A DNA stretch of 64,000 bases from Myceligenerans salitolerans (GTDB taxonomy: Bacteria > Actinomycetota > Actinomycetes > Actinomycetales > Cellulomonadaceae), in the NCBI RefSeq assembly GCF_017349295.1, contig NZ_JAFMPK010000028.1, forward strand, positions 31,561-95,560, read 5' to 3'. Under the pieces are notes generated by a model that saw nothing but the letters and a program-made list of their open reading frames with translations, ran no database searches and was not told the DNA's origin. Below, piece by piece: positions 56,992 to 64,000 of this stretch. Every line of letters begins with the position of its first letter. Within the stretch, counting starts at the first letter, position 1. Both the position numbers and the translations under genes were made by a program.

Positions 56992-57849
56992 ATGACCCAT
57001 CAGACCGGCCCCGGAGGCGGCCCCACCGATCACGCGCCGGCCGCACCGCCGGACACCGTGACGCCCGCGACGCGCCCGGCCTCGCCACCCGACCCCGCCG
57101 CCGCCCTGAGCCTGCGCGGCCTCTGGAAGCGGTTCGGCCAGAAGATCGCCGTCCAGGCACTGGACCTCGACGTGCCCGTCGGATCCTTCTACGGGCTGGT
57201 CGGGCCCAACGGCGCCGGAAAGACCACCACCCTCTCCATGGCCACCGGCCTGCTGCGACCCGACGGCGGTACCGTCCACGTCCGCGGCACCGACCTGTGG
57301 GCCCACCCCGACCAGGCCAAGGCCACCCTCGGCATCCTGCCCGACGGCGTGCGCCTGTTCGACCGGCTCACCGGACTTCAGCTCGTCACCTACGCGGGTC
57401 TCCTCCGCGGCATGGACCGTGACACCGTGGCCGAACGGGCCCGCAGCCTGCTGGCGGCGATGGACCTCGCCGCGGACGCCCACACCTACGTCGTCGACTA
57501 CAGCGCCGGCATGACCAAGAAGATCGCTCTCGCCAGCGCCATGATCCACGCGCCCCGAACCCTCGTGCTCGACGAGCCGTTCGAGGCCGTCGACCCCGTC
57601 AGCGCGGCGAACATCCGCGACATCCTCGCCGACTACGTCACGGGAGGCGGCACCGTCATCGTCTCCAGCCATGTCATGGACCTGGTGCAGCGGATGTGCG
57701 ACCACGTCGCCATCGTCGGTGCCGGCCAGGTGCTCGCCGCCGGCACCGTCGACGAGGTCCGCGGGGAGCAGACGCTCGAGGACCGGTTCGTCGACCTCGT
57801 CGGAGGCCGCACCCGAGCTGAGGGGCTCGAATGGTTGCGCACTTCCTGA
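56992..57849 (+). CDS. ABC transporter ATP-binding protein (export type)
   Basis: The protein has 285 residues from the ATG at 56992. A Pro/Ala/Thr-rich N-terminus (1-38) precedes the ABC domain: Walker A GLVGPNGAGKTTTL, the C-loop as YSAGMTKKIALASAM (a degenerate LSGGQ, with Ala-Gly-Met), Walker B TLVLDEPFEAVDP, and the H-loop His in IVSSHVMD. It belongs to the ABC-2/drug-export subgroup. It overlaps the following permease gene by 19 bp, so the two form one exporter. The substrate is unknown. Confidence 0.92.
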   Translation: MTHQTGPGGGPTDHAPAAPPDTVTPATRPASPPDPAAALSLRGLWKRFGQKIAVQALDLDVPVGSFYGLVGPNGAGKTTTLSMATGLLRPDGGTVHVRGTDLWAHPDQAKATLGILPDGVRLFDRLTGLQLVTYAGLLRGMDRDTVAERARSLLAAMDLAADAHTYVVDYSAGMTKKIALASAMIHAPRTLVLDEPFEAVDPVSAANIRDILADYVTGGGTVIVSSHVMDLVQRMCDHVAIVGAGQVLAAGTVDEVRGEQTLEDRFVDLVGGRTRAEGLEWLRTS

Positions 57850-59456
57850 GGCTCAAGCTCACGCTGCTCGGCAACACCCTCCGGCGCAGCGTGTGGCAGA
57901 CCATCGGTCTCTGCATCGCGCTGCTCTACGCGCTCTTCGTCGTCGGGTCCCTCGTGGTCGCCGCCATCGCGGGCGGCGCCGCGGACCCGCTTCTCACCGG
58001 CCACGTCATCACGCTGGTCGGCACGATCACCGTCCTGTGCTGGTGGATCGTCCCCGTGTTCGTGTTCGGCGTCGACCAGACCCTCGACCCTCAGCGCTTC
58101 ACCACGTTCGCCATTCCGCACCGTTCCCTCATCGCCGGGCTGGCCGTCGCCGGCCTCATCTCCGTGCCCGGCCTGGCGACAGCCCTCGCGGCAGGCGGAT
58201 CGGCGCTCGCATGGTGGCGCGAACCATGGCTCATCCCCGTCGCCCTGCTCGGTTCGGCACTCGGCGTGGTGGCCTGCGTGGTGGGCTCGCGGGCCGTCAC
58301 CACGGCGCTCGCGCCCCTGCTGGAGTCCCGGCGCTATCGCGAGGTCGTGGCGGTGACCGCGATCATTCCCCTGGTCCTGATCGGGCCGGCGATCGGCTGG
58401 GCGACCGAGGAGATCGGGGCACTCTCCCGGGAGACGAACGGCGGGTCCGTCACGGTGACGGGAGACGGGGCACTGCTCACGGCCGTGCTGGCGAGATTCG
58501 GCGAGCTGGCCGCGTGGACGCCGTTCGGGGCCCCGTGGTCACTGCCGGTCGCCGTGCACGACGGCGCGTGGGGCGTCGCCGCCGTCCGCCTCGTGATCGC
58601 CGTCGGAACCATTGCCCTGCTCTGGCTGGTGTGGACGCGTTCACTCGCGAAGGCTCTCGTCAACCCGCCGGTCGGGGGAGGCAAGGGCGCGAGGAGCAAG
58701 GGGCTGGGCTGGTTCGACCGCTTCCCGGCCACGCCGGTCGGTGCCGTGGCGGCGCGCTGCACGACCTACTGGATCCGCGATCCGCGTTATGCCGCGGGTA
58801 TCGGTGTGATCTTCCTGATGCCGCTGATCCTGTGGCTGCCCGCGCGGTCCTCGGGCAACCTCGAACTGCTCCTCCTGGCCGGGCCTGTCGTCGCGTGGGT
58901 CCTCGCGTTCAGCGTCTCGAACGACGTGGGCTACGACTACACGGCGTTCGCCCTGCATGTCGCGACCGGGACGTCCGGTCGGGCCGACCGGTGGGGCAGG
59001 GCCCTACCCGTGCTGGTCTTCGGCGGCGTGGTGATCGTCCTCGTGGTGCTCCTCACGCTGGCGTTGTCGGGGCGGTGGGACCTGACCGCACCGCTGCTGG
59101 GTGTGTGTCTCGGCACCCTCGGGCTCACACTCGGCGTGTCGAGCGTCGTCTCCGCGGCGCTCGTCTACCCGGTCCCGAAGCCGGGGGAGAGCCCGCTCAA
59201 GTCGCCGCAGGGCGCGGCGATGGCGACCATGCTCGCGCAGCTGCTGGCGATGCTCGTCGTGATGCTGCTCGCACTGCCGTTGATCGTGCTGGGCATCTGG
59301 GCCTTGGCCTCCGGGAACCCCTTGGTCGGCTGGGCGACGCTGGTGGTCGGCGTCGTGGAAGGTGTGGCCCTGTTGGTGGTCGGTGTCCGGATGGGCGCGC
59401 GTACTTTCGACCGCCGCGCTCCGGAACTGCTCCAACAGGTGCAGGCATTCCCCTGA
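57831..59456 (+). CDS. ABC transporter permease (large, ABC-2-like)
   Basis: The protein has 541 residues from the ATG at 57831, inside the end of the ATPase gene. There are about twelve to fourteen hydrophobic segments arranged as two blocks, with a cytosolic region around 275-305 (GGGKGARSKGLGWFDRF). It carries no recognised enzymatic motif. It acts with the upstream ATPase as an exporter of unknown substrate. Actinobacterial exporters of this layout are often annotated only as transporter permease. Confidence 0.88.
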   Translation: MVAHFLRLKLTLLGNTLRRSVWQTIGLCIALLYALFVVGSLVVAAIAGGAADPLLTGHVITLVGTITVLCWWIVPVFVFGVDQTLDPQRFTTFAIPHRSLIAGLAVAGLISVPGLATALAAGGSALAWWREPWLIPVALLGSALGVVACVVGSRAVTTALAPLLESRRYREVVAVTAIIPLVLIGPAIGWATEEIGALSRETNGGSVTVTGDGALLTAVLARFGELAAWTPFGAPWSLPVAVHDGAWGVAAVRLVIAVGTIALLWLVWTRSLAKALVNPPVGGGKGARSKGLGWFDRFPATPVGAVAARCTTYWIRDPRYAAGIGVIFLMPLILWLPARSSGNLELLLLAGPVVAWVLAFSVSNDVGYDYTAFALHVATGTSGRADRWGRALPVLVFGGVVIVLVVLLTLALSGRWDLTAPLLGVCLGTLGLTLGVSSVVSAALVYPVPKPGESPLKSPQGAAMATMLAQLLAMLVVMLLALPLIVLGIWALASGNPLVGWATLVVGVVEGVALLVVGVRMGARTFDRRAPELLQQVQAFP

Positions 59457-59459
59457 CGG

Positions 59460-59880
59460 TTGCGGTCCCGTTCCTACCTCGCCGATCTGCGCGGTGAGGG
59501 GTTCCGCGAGACCGACCTGAGCGGCGTTCGCATGCGTGGTGTGATCCTCGAGGGCGCAGACATCGGCGGCGCGATCCATGGACTCTGGGTCAACGGGGTG
59601 GAGATCGCGCCGCTGGTGGAGGCAGAGCTGAACCGGCGGCATCCTAAGCGGGCGTTGCTCCGCGACCATTCCGTCGTCGGCCTGCGCGTGGCACACGCGG
59701 CCTACACGGCGATGTGGGAGCAGACCTACGAGCGGGTGGCGGGGATACCGCCGGAGACGGTCGATGTGCCCGTCGGTGGAGCTCGGGATCGACCTCGCCG
59801 CGGCGCCGTCGTACGACGACGTCCTGGCGGAGCGACGCGCTCGTACGCGGACCGGCGTGAGGCGCGGGGGAGCCACGTAG
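59460..59880 (+). pseudogene. Decayed pentapeptide/DinB-family gene
   Basis: A frame beginning at TTG 59460, just after the permease stop, encodes FRETDLSGVRMRGVILEG and DIGGAIHGLWVNGVEIAPLVEAEL. This is the pentapeptide-like opening of actinobacterial DinB-family (DinB_2) proteins, then the start of the four-helix domain up to about 59755. The middle, including metal-binding histidines, is missing. The expected next stretch appears in another frame at 59776-59880 (VELGIDLAAAPSYDDVLAERRA, stop TAG). An internal deletion with frameshift explains this. No functional protein is expected. The ychF start follows 12 bp later. Confidence 0.75.
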
Positions 59881-59891
59881 AATCTCCCGAC

Positions 59892-60977
59892 GTGGCTCTC
59901 ACTATCGGAATCGTCGGTCTGCCGAACGTCGGCAAGTCCACCCTCTTCAACGCGCTGACCCGCAACCAGGTCGTCGCGGCGAACTATCCCTTCGCCACGA
60001 TCGAACCGAATATCGGGGTGGTCCCGCTGCCGGACGAGCGCCTCGGCAAGCTCGCCGAGATCTTCGGGAGTGAGCGCGAACTGCCGGCCACGGTCTCGTT
60101 CGTCGACATCGCGGGCATCGTCAAGGGCGCGTCCGAGGGTGAGGGCATGGGCAACGCGTTCCTCGCCAACATCCGCGAGGCGGACGCGATCTGCCAGGTG
60201 ACCCGTGCGTTCGACGACACGGACGTCGTCCGTGTCGAAGGGTCCGTCGATGCTCCCGGCGACATGGAGACCGTCTCCACCGAGCTCATCCTGGCCGACC
60301 TCCAGACCCTCGAGAAGGCGCTCCCGAGGATGGAGAAGGAGGTCAAGATCAAGAAGGGCGACCCGGTCCTTCTCGAGGCCGCCAAGAAGGCTCAGGAGAT
60401 CCTCGAGGCCGGTACCACCCTCTACCAGGGGGCCGCGGACGCCGGTCTCGACCTGGCTGACGTCGCCTCGCTGCACCTGATGACCGCCAAGCCGTTCATC
60501 TACGTGTTCAACACCGACGACGCCGGCCTCGCGGACGAAGCCTCACAGGAGGCGCTCCGCAAACTGGTCGCCCCCGCCCAGGCGGTCTTCCTGGACGCCA
60601 AGTTCGAGGCGGAGCTGACCGAGCTCGAACCGGAGGAAGCCGCCGAGATGCTCGCCGAGACCGGCCAGACGGAGTCGGGCCTCGACCAGCTTGCCCGCGT
60701 CGGGTTCGACACGCTCGGGCTCCAGACCTATCTCACCGCCGGTCCCAAGGAGTCGCGGGCCTGGACCATCAAGAAGGGTGCCACCGCTCCGCAGGCCGCG
60801 GGCGTCATCCACACCGACTTCGAGAAGGGCTTCATCAAGGCGGAGGTCATCTCGTACGAGGACCTGGTGGAGGCCGGATCGGTCCAGGCTGCCAAGGCGG
60901 CGGGCAAGGTCCGCATCGAGGGCAAGGACTACGTGATGGCCGACGGCGACGTGGTGGAGTTCCGCTTCAACGTGTGA
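59892..60977 (+). CDS. ychF: Redox-regulated ATPase YchF (OLA1 family)
   Basis: The protein has 361 residues from the GTG at 59892. It is an Obg-like P-loop NTPase with G1 GLPNVGKSTLFNAL (about 8-21), the switch region NYPFATIEPN, G3 DIAGIVKGASEGEGMGNAFL, and a degenerate G4 (FNTDD) typical of its preference for ATP. A coiled-coil insertion (about 130-200) and the C-terminal TGS domain (about 275-361; FIKAEVISYEDL, ending DYVMADGDVVEFRFNV) are present. It binds ribosomes and takes part in stress responses. It overlaps the 3' end of the convergent membrane-protein gene by 11 bp. Confidence 0.96.
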   Translation: MALTIGIVGLPNVGKSTLFNALTRNQVVAANYPFATIEPNIGVVPLPDERLGKLAEIFGSERELPATVSFVDIAGIVKGASEGEGMGNAFLANIREADAICQVTRAFDDTDVVRVEGSVDAPGDMETVSTELILADLQTLEKALPRMEKEVKIKKGDPVLLEAAKKAQEILEAGTTLYQGAADAGLDLADVASLHLMTAKPFIYVFNTDDAGLADEASQEALRKLVAPAQAVFLDAKFEAELTELEPEEAAEMLAETGQTESGLDQLARVGFDTLGLQTYLTAGPKESRAWTIKKGATAPQAAGVIHTDFEKGFIKAEVISYEDLVEAGSVQAAKAAGKVRIEGKDYVMADGDVVEFRFNV

Positions 60978-61518
60978 ACAGCTCGGGCCGGATGATCGCC
61001 GCGACGATGACGAGGCAGGAGATCAGGCCGAAGATGCCTAGGCCGACAACCCATGTGCGGAATGCGGGCCAGGGGAGGACAAGGAGTCTGAAGACACCAC
61101 GGTCCGGCTGATGTAGGTCGCGGCGTTCTTGCCAAGGGCGACCGTGCTGACGGTAGCCCTGGGGGAGGGACGTCTCGTACTTCGCGAGCCACTGGGTATC
61201 GGTGATCTCCCCCTGCCGGTGCCGTGCCATCAGAGTCACTGACAGTGCCGTGATCACGATGGAGATCACGGCGCTCGTGATCCGTGCGGCGCTGGACGAC
61301 TCAGGGCCAAGAGCGATCGTGTAGAGAAACGCTTGAGCCGTCAGACTGAGGACCGGGACCTGCCATACGAGGCTGTCCCACTGGAGGCGTCGAGCGGCGA
61401 CCGTCGCGTAGATGAGGCGCCGCTCTTCGGGGTCGATTGTCGGCTGGTCGGGCACGCGGGTGAACCTAGCAGCAGCATGGTCACGACCGATCGGATCGGG
61501 CGGGTGAACCTTGAACAT
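60967..61518 (-). CDS. Small membrane protein next to an IS remnant
   Basis: The protein has 183 residues from the ATG at 61518. Three hydrophobic segments are visible (about 50-70, 82-100 and 155-178), with a soluble loop containing EITDTQWLAKYETSLPQGYRQHGRPW. I recognise no family. The start codon lies 9 bp from the end of an IS3-like remnant, so the first residues (MFKVHPPDP) may come from that junction and the true N-terminus could have been altered. A later start is possible. Expression might depend on the IS end. Confidence 0.6.
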   Translation of the reverse strand: MFKVHPPDPIGRDHAAARFTRVPDQPTIDPEERRLIYATVAARRLQWDSLVWQVPVLSLTAQAFLYTIALGPESSSAARITSAVISIVITALSVTLMARHRQGEITDTQWLAKYETSLPQGYRQHGRPWQERRDLHQPDRGVFRLLVLPWPAFRTWVVGLGIFGLISCLVIVAAIIRPELFTR

Positions 61519-61526
61519 CTCGCCAG

Positions 61527-61671
61527 CGGGACTGCTGTACCGATCGGTGACAGGCGGTCTCAGGCGGCGAGTTCGACCTGAGTGGTCATGGTGGCTTCGT
61601 ACTTGATCGGGGTCGGACGCAACTGAGGCGGTCCTGGCGTCGGCGGCGGGTGTAGGTCCGTTCCATGCAAG
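61527..61671 (-). mobile_element. IS3-like element remnant: transposase C-terminus plus terminal end
   Basis: On the minus strand a frame ends LRPTPIKYEATMTTQVELAA and stops at 61560, the style of an IS3-family OrfB tail (TPIxYE). The next 28 bp (61554-61527, CCTGTCACC...) match 24 of 28 bases of the sequence following the transposase tail at 63955. Only about the last 110-145 bp of the element survives, and no left end is seen. Confidence 0.6.
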
Positions 61672-62601
61672 TCACGATCGCGATTCGTGTCTCGTCGTGG
61701 GTGGTCCCGCGGAGAGTGCTTGCGTGAGTGGGGCTGGGTCTTGTGTCGCAGGGAGGTCGCTGACCTGCCCGTCGCCGACCTCGATGACGCGCCAGACGCC
61801 GTCGGACCTCTGCGCGAGGTCCGTGGTCACGAACGGAGATCCCAGAGCGTGCACGCCCGAGCGCACGGCGTCGAGTATCGCGGCCGGGACATTCACCGTG
61901 GTTCCTGCGGGCGCGTCAGGGTGCGGGGTGATCAGCGCGAGCGAGCCCTCGACCCACCACGCGCGTGCTTCGCGGGTCCGTCCGGCGTCGTCGGGCAGGA
62001 AGGGCTCGAAGCGGCGTACGACGATCCCGCCGTTCAGGTCGGCGTCCTGGAGCTTGATCATTGTGGCGATGACGCGTGTCGCTGCTGGGGCGTCGGCGAG
62101 GTCGGGTATGAAGCATGCCTCGTGCCACTCGTGCTTGCGGGACTTCACGTAGTCCTTCACCAGGGCCGGGCCGCCGCCCAGCTTGCAGGCCCAGGCGGCA
62201 ACGTCCGCATGCTTGGGTGTCCGGTTCGCTTCCCACGGCGACCAGATGCTGGTGGGGGTCAGGTCGGCGAATGCGTCGTACCACCCGGGTAGCTCGTGCG
62301 CGGCCTGGTACATGGTGGGGTCGGTGAGCAGCCGGGCTCCTCGGGTCTGGAGTCCGGTGGCGAGAAGTGCATAGGTGGGCGTGTGGATCATCCAGCCGCG
62401 GTACCAGGCTGTCCGTCCGACGTTGGATGTCGGAACCCGTCGAACCGCCGCCCGGATGTCCCCGGCGATGATCGCGTCGTGGTCCACCACTGCGACATCC
62501 ATGCCCGCCTGCCTTGCGGCGTCGGCCTCACGCGCGAAGTGCGGGTCAGGGACTCGCGGGGCGAGAGGGTCGGACGGCACCAGGAGCAGCGGCAAGGCCA
62601 T
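61672..62601 (-). CDS. ATP-grasp domain protein (R2K-like clade, DUF4343 type)
   Basis: The protein has 309 residues from the ATG at 62601. The C-terminal two thirds form an ATP-grasp-like domain: SIWSPWEANRTPKHADVAAWA, the paired-lysine segment ALVKDYVKSRKHEWHEAC (about 158-175), GGIVVRRFEPFL, and the metal-binding end PFVTTDLAQRSDGVWRVIEVGDGQVSDLP (about 265-292). That arrangement resembles the R2K clade of ATP-grasp enzymes, dispersed accessory genes of bacteria and phages with unproven substrates. It lies in the patch between two IS-like ends. Confidence 0.75.
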   Translation of the reverse strand: MALPLLLVPSDPLAPRVPDPHFAREADAARQAGMDVAVVDHDAIIAGDIRAAVRRVPTSNVGRTAWYRGWMIHTPTYALLATGLQTRGARLLTDPTMYQAAHELPGWYDAFADLTPTSIWSPWEANRTPKHADVAAWACKLGGGPALVKDYVKSRKHEWHEACFIPDLADAPAATRVIATMIKLQDADLNGGIVVRRFEPFLPDDAGRTREARAWWVEGSLALITPHPDAPAGTTVNVPAAILDAVRSGVHALGSPFVTTDLAQRSDGVWRVIEVGDGQVSDLPATQDPAPLTQALSAGPPTTRHESRS

Positions 62602-62669
62602 CCCGGCACCGTACCGACCGGTAGAAGCCAGCCGCCATGTCATTCCGGCGACGCAGACCGAAGCCGCAG

Positions 62670-62858
62670 TCAGCCTTCCGGGAGTCCGCACACAGTCCGC
62701 AAGAGGTCCACGAACCGCCGTCGGCCCTCAACCATGCCATCGGCCGGGAACGTTGGAATTCCAACGGTCCCGGCCGATGCCATGTCCAGCCGTGCCGCCG
62801 CGCCCCGGAGCGCCTCGTTCTCATACATCGCGTGGAGAGGTAGCGTCCTCGAAGTCAT
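62670..62858 (-). CDS. Possible 62-residue protein or gene fragment
   Basis: A frame from the ATG at 62858 encodes 62 residues with ordinary composition (MYENEALRGAAARLDMASAG, then VEGRRRFVDLLRTVCGLPEG). It lies on the same strand as the flanking genes. It spans the long palindrome at 62733-62784, which would be unusual inside a gene. It may be the tail of a lost protein. No family is recognised. Confidence 0.3.
   Translation of the reverse strand: MTSRTLPLHAMYENEALRGAAARLDMASAGTVGIPTFPADGMVEGRRRFVDLLRTVCGLPEG
62733..62784. repeat. 52-bp near-perfect palindrome
   Basis: The core 42 bp (62738-62779) is symmetrical about GGAATTCC, with a single mismatched pair. The outer CATG/CATG continues the symmetry after one further mismatch. 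As RNA it would form a hairpin of about 24 pairs with an AAUU loop. It is either a strong bidirectional terminator or a protein-binding or recombination site. Confidence 0.8.
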
Positions 62859-62868
62859 CCGGAGTCCA

Positions 62869-62958
62869 TTAGCCCGTGAGCGGGCACTCTTGTCCATCCA
62901 GCCAGGCCAGAGCGGAACGCGTGTCAGCGACCGGCACCCAGGTCGTGTCCACCATCAT
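62869..62958 (-). CDS. Possible 29-residue ORF coupled to the S1-domain gene
   Basis: The ATG at 62958 overlaps the stop of the S1-domain gene (ATGA) and encodes VDTTWVPVADTRSALAWL, ending CPLTG. The composition is protein-like and the overlap is the kind seen in coupled genes, but 29 residues is too short to judge. Confidence 0.25.
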   Translation of the reverse strand: MMVDTTWVPVADTRSALAWLDGQECPLTG

Positions 62959-63914
62959 GCCCATCCCTTCCACCGGCCGCGCAGCTTCTCGCGGGCCGCG
63001 TGGCGGATTCTCTTGGAGGAGCCGCTCTCGGCGACGTCGGACAGGACGAGGTCTGAGGTCGCGTGTTCGATGATGCGGCGCTGGCACCAGAGCGTGAGTT
63101 CGGGAAGTTCGATGGCGATCTTCCGTGGCCGGTCGGCGATCTCTCGGATGAGAGCCCACTCGCGCAGTCGCTGCTCCGCGAACGCCCGGTCGTGGTCGCT
63201 CTGAATCAGATCGACCCAGGTTCGTCCTTCGGCCTCGTCCACGTACTTGAGCGTTTCGACCACGATCTGGCGCACGCGATCTTCGCCCTCGCTGATCGCC
63301 TCCCGGATGAGTGGGCGCAGGTCTTCGTGAGAGATGGCAGTCCAGTACACCTGCCAGCGCTCGTGCTCGTCGTGAACGTCGGCGATGTGCGCGCCGACGG
63401 CATGGGCAATCTGCTCAAAGACCTCGGCACCTCGAGCGGTCAGGCCCGGTAGGTCGGAGCGTCGGGTCGTCAGCCGTAGCTGTTGGCTCCCGTTGTACCC
63501 GATCACGACGGCGCGGAGTCGATCTCCGATCGGCGGATAGTTCTCAGGGCTGCCGATCGGCTCGTCGCTGATCCCAGGCACGTTCACATGGCCGAACTGG
63601 TCGACGCCATCCACCCAGACGCCCAACCCGTACGGGTGGTGGCACACCACCGTCACGCCGACCAGAGTTCCTTCCGCGATCTCGTCGGCTGGGCGGGGTG
63701 AGTAGCGCCGGTCGTGCAGGTCGATGACCTTCCCGGTCGGGACGTCCTCCACGACCTGTTCGGAGTACCGTCTGCGGGCGTTCAGCACATGCAGCGCCGG
63801 AGCGGCGACCTGACTGATCCGCCATGGCCATCCAGAGGCGATCACCCCGTCCGCATCCAGGCCGGCGGCTTCGCCGCGGGAGATCATCAGCATCTTCTGC
63901 ACCTCGGTGAGCAT
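62955..63914 (-). CDS. S1 RNA-binding-domain protein, unknown role
   Basis: The protein has 319 residues from the ATG at 63914. A central segment (about 80-155) reads GTLVGVTVVCHHPYGLGVWVDG, then FGHVNVPGIS, PPIGDRLRAVVIGYNGSQQLRLTTRRSDL. That is the five-strand pattern of an S1 domain. The C-terminal half is helical and charged, rich in Arg and Glu (RPLIREAISEGEDRVRQIVV, KRIRHAAREKLRGRWKGW). The start lies 6 bp from an IS3-like end, so the natural N-terminus may be missing or replaced. It is probably an RNA-associated accessory protein. No enzymatic motif is seen. Confidence 0.65.
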   Translation of the reverse strand: MLTEVQKMLMISRGEAAGLDADGVIASGWPWRISQVAAPALHVLNARRRYSEQVVEDVPTGKVIDLHDRRYSPRPADEIAEGTLVGVTVVCHHPYGLGVWVDGVDQFGHVNVPGISDEPIGSPENYPPIGDRLRAVVIGYNGSQQLRLTTRRSDLPGLTARGAEVFEQIAHAVGAHIADVHDEHERWQVYWTAISHEDLRPLIREAISEGEDRVRQIVVETLKYVDEAEGRTWVDLIQSDHDRAFAEQRLREWALIREIADRPRKIAIELPELTLWCQRRIIEHATSDLVLSDVAESGSSKRIRHAAREKLRGRWKGWA

Positions 63915-63919
63915 CCCGA

Positions 63920-64000
63920 CGGGTCTGCTGCACGGATAGGTGACAGGTGGGGTTAGGCGGCCTGGGCCAGGTTTGCGGGGTAGATGGTCTCGAACTCGAT
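63920..64000 (-). mobile_element. IS3-like element, right end and transposase C-terminus (partial)
   Basis: On the minus strand, the frame entering from the window edge reads IEFETIYPANLAQAA and stops at 63953-63955. It is followed by 28 bp (63947-63920) nearly identical to the end of the remnant at 61527-61554. It is presumably the 3' end of an IS3-family element whose body lies beyond the window. Confidence 0.6.

Larger units (their letters stand above)
62602..62954 (-). other. Stretch between ATP-grasp and S1-domain genes
   Basis: These 353 bp hold two doubtful short frames on the minus strand (62 and 29 residues, listed separately) and a 52-bp near-perfect palindrome. If the palindrome is a transcription terminator, the ATP-grasp gene must use its own promoter between 62602 and 62732. 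Confidence 0.5.

Noticed and set aside
61672..62858. A graspetide (ATP-grasp RiPP) cluster with a small precursor
   Set aside because: The ATP-grasp protein looks like the R2K clade rather than a RiPP maturase. The 62-residue frame has no repeated acidic/Thr core typical of such precursors.
62869..63159. A 96-codon minus-strand gene overlapping the S1-domain gene
   Set aside because: Most of it is an Arg-rich shadow of the S1-domain gene. Only the last 29 codons lie outside, and they are listed separately at low confidence.

Overview
The window is chromosomal DNA of a high-GC actinomycete. The evidence is a fused 2-oxoglutarate decarboxylase/dehydrogenase (kgd), a RamB-type regulator beside the glyoxylate-shunt genes, a DtxR/IdeR-type iron box, an actinobacterial XRE/TPR regulator and frequent GTG starts. 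Gene content and protein flavour fit the order Micrococcales (Cellulosimicrobium/Isoptericola/Promicromonospora-like). That placement is an inference; no rRNA is present to test it.

Left part (1-30,500), mostly housekeeping: an aldose-epimerase tail, an SGNH hydrolase, kgd, an OmpR-type two-component pair, two coupled CNNM/CBS membrane proteins, a VanY-like peptidase, a CYTH protein, tRNA-Arg(CCG), an ECF sigma factor coupled to a membrane protein, argS-lysA, a sulfotransferase, and a TetR/epimerase divergent pair with two candidate operators. Next comes a two-carbon/ketone-body block: malate synthase and isocitrate lyase on the minus strand, a divergent RamB-like regulator, then acetoacetate CoA-transferase A/B and a thiolase on the plus strand. 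Together these would turn acetoacetate into acetyl-CoA and feed it into the glyoxylate shunt. NhaA follows.

Middle part (30,600-42,400): a DUF1697 protein, a PhoH-PIN protein, fumC, an ECF41 sigma factor convergent with and overlapping an NmrA-like oxidoreductase, carbonic anhydrase, a PfkB sugar kinase coupled to xseB, an ABC-F protein coupled to a methyltransferase, and an epoxide hydrolase. An isolated near-consensus iron box lies between the convergent phoH and fumC genes.

Accessory island (about 42,550-50,720): it is bordered by a truncated copy (left) and a complete copy (right) of the operator and 5' end of a WYL-type regulator gene. It lies between xseB and xseA, which are normally adjacent. 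It carries a frameshifted XRE/TPR regulator, a TrmO-like gene, and a tightly packed minus-strand operon: HAD phosphatase, two tandem paralogous unknown proteins, a canonical cytochrome P450, and a shortened P450-like protein lacking the ExxR arginine. Further unknown small genes follow, including a 41-residue zinc-ribbon-like protein. This cassette is the best candidate for an undescribed system.

Right part (51,780-64,000): xseA, ispH, a membrane protein with rmuC, an ABC exporter pair, a decayed DinB-family gene and ychF. The last 2.5 kb is a patch bounded by two related IS3-like element ends. It holds a small membrane protein (just left of the patch), an R2K-type ATP-grasp protein, an S1-domain protein, and a long near-perfect palindrome.
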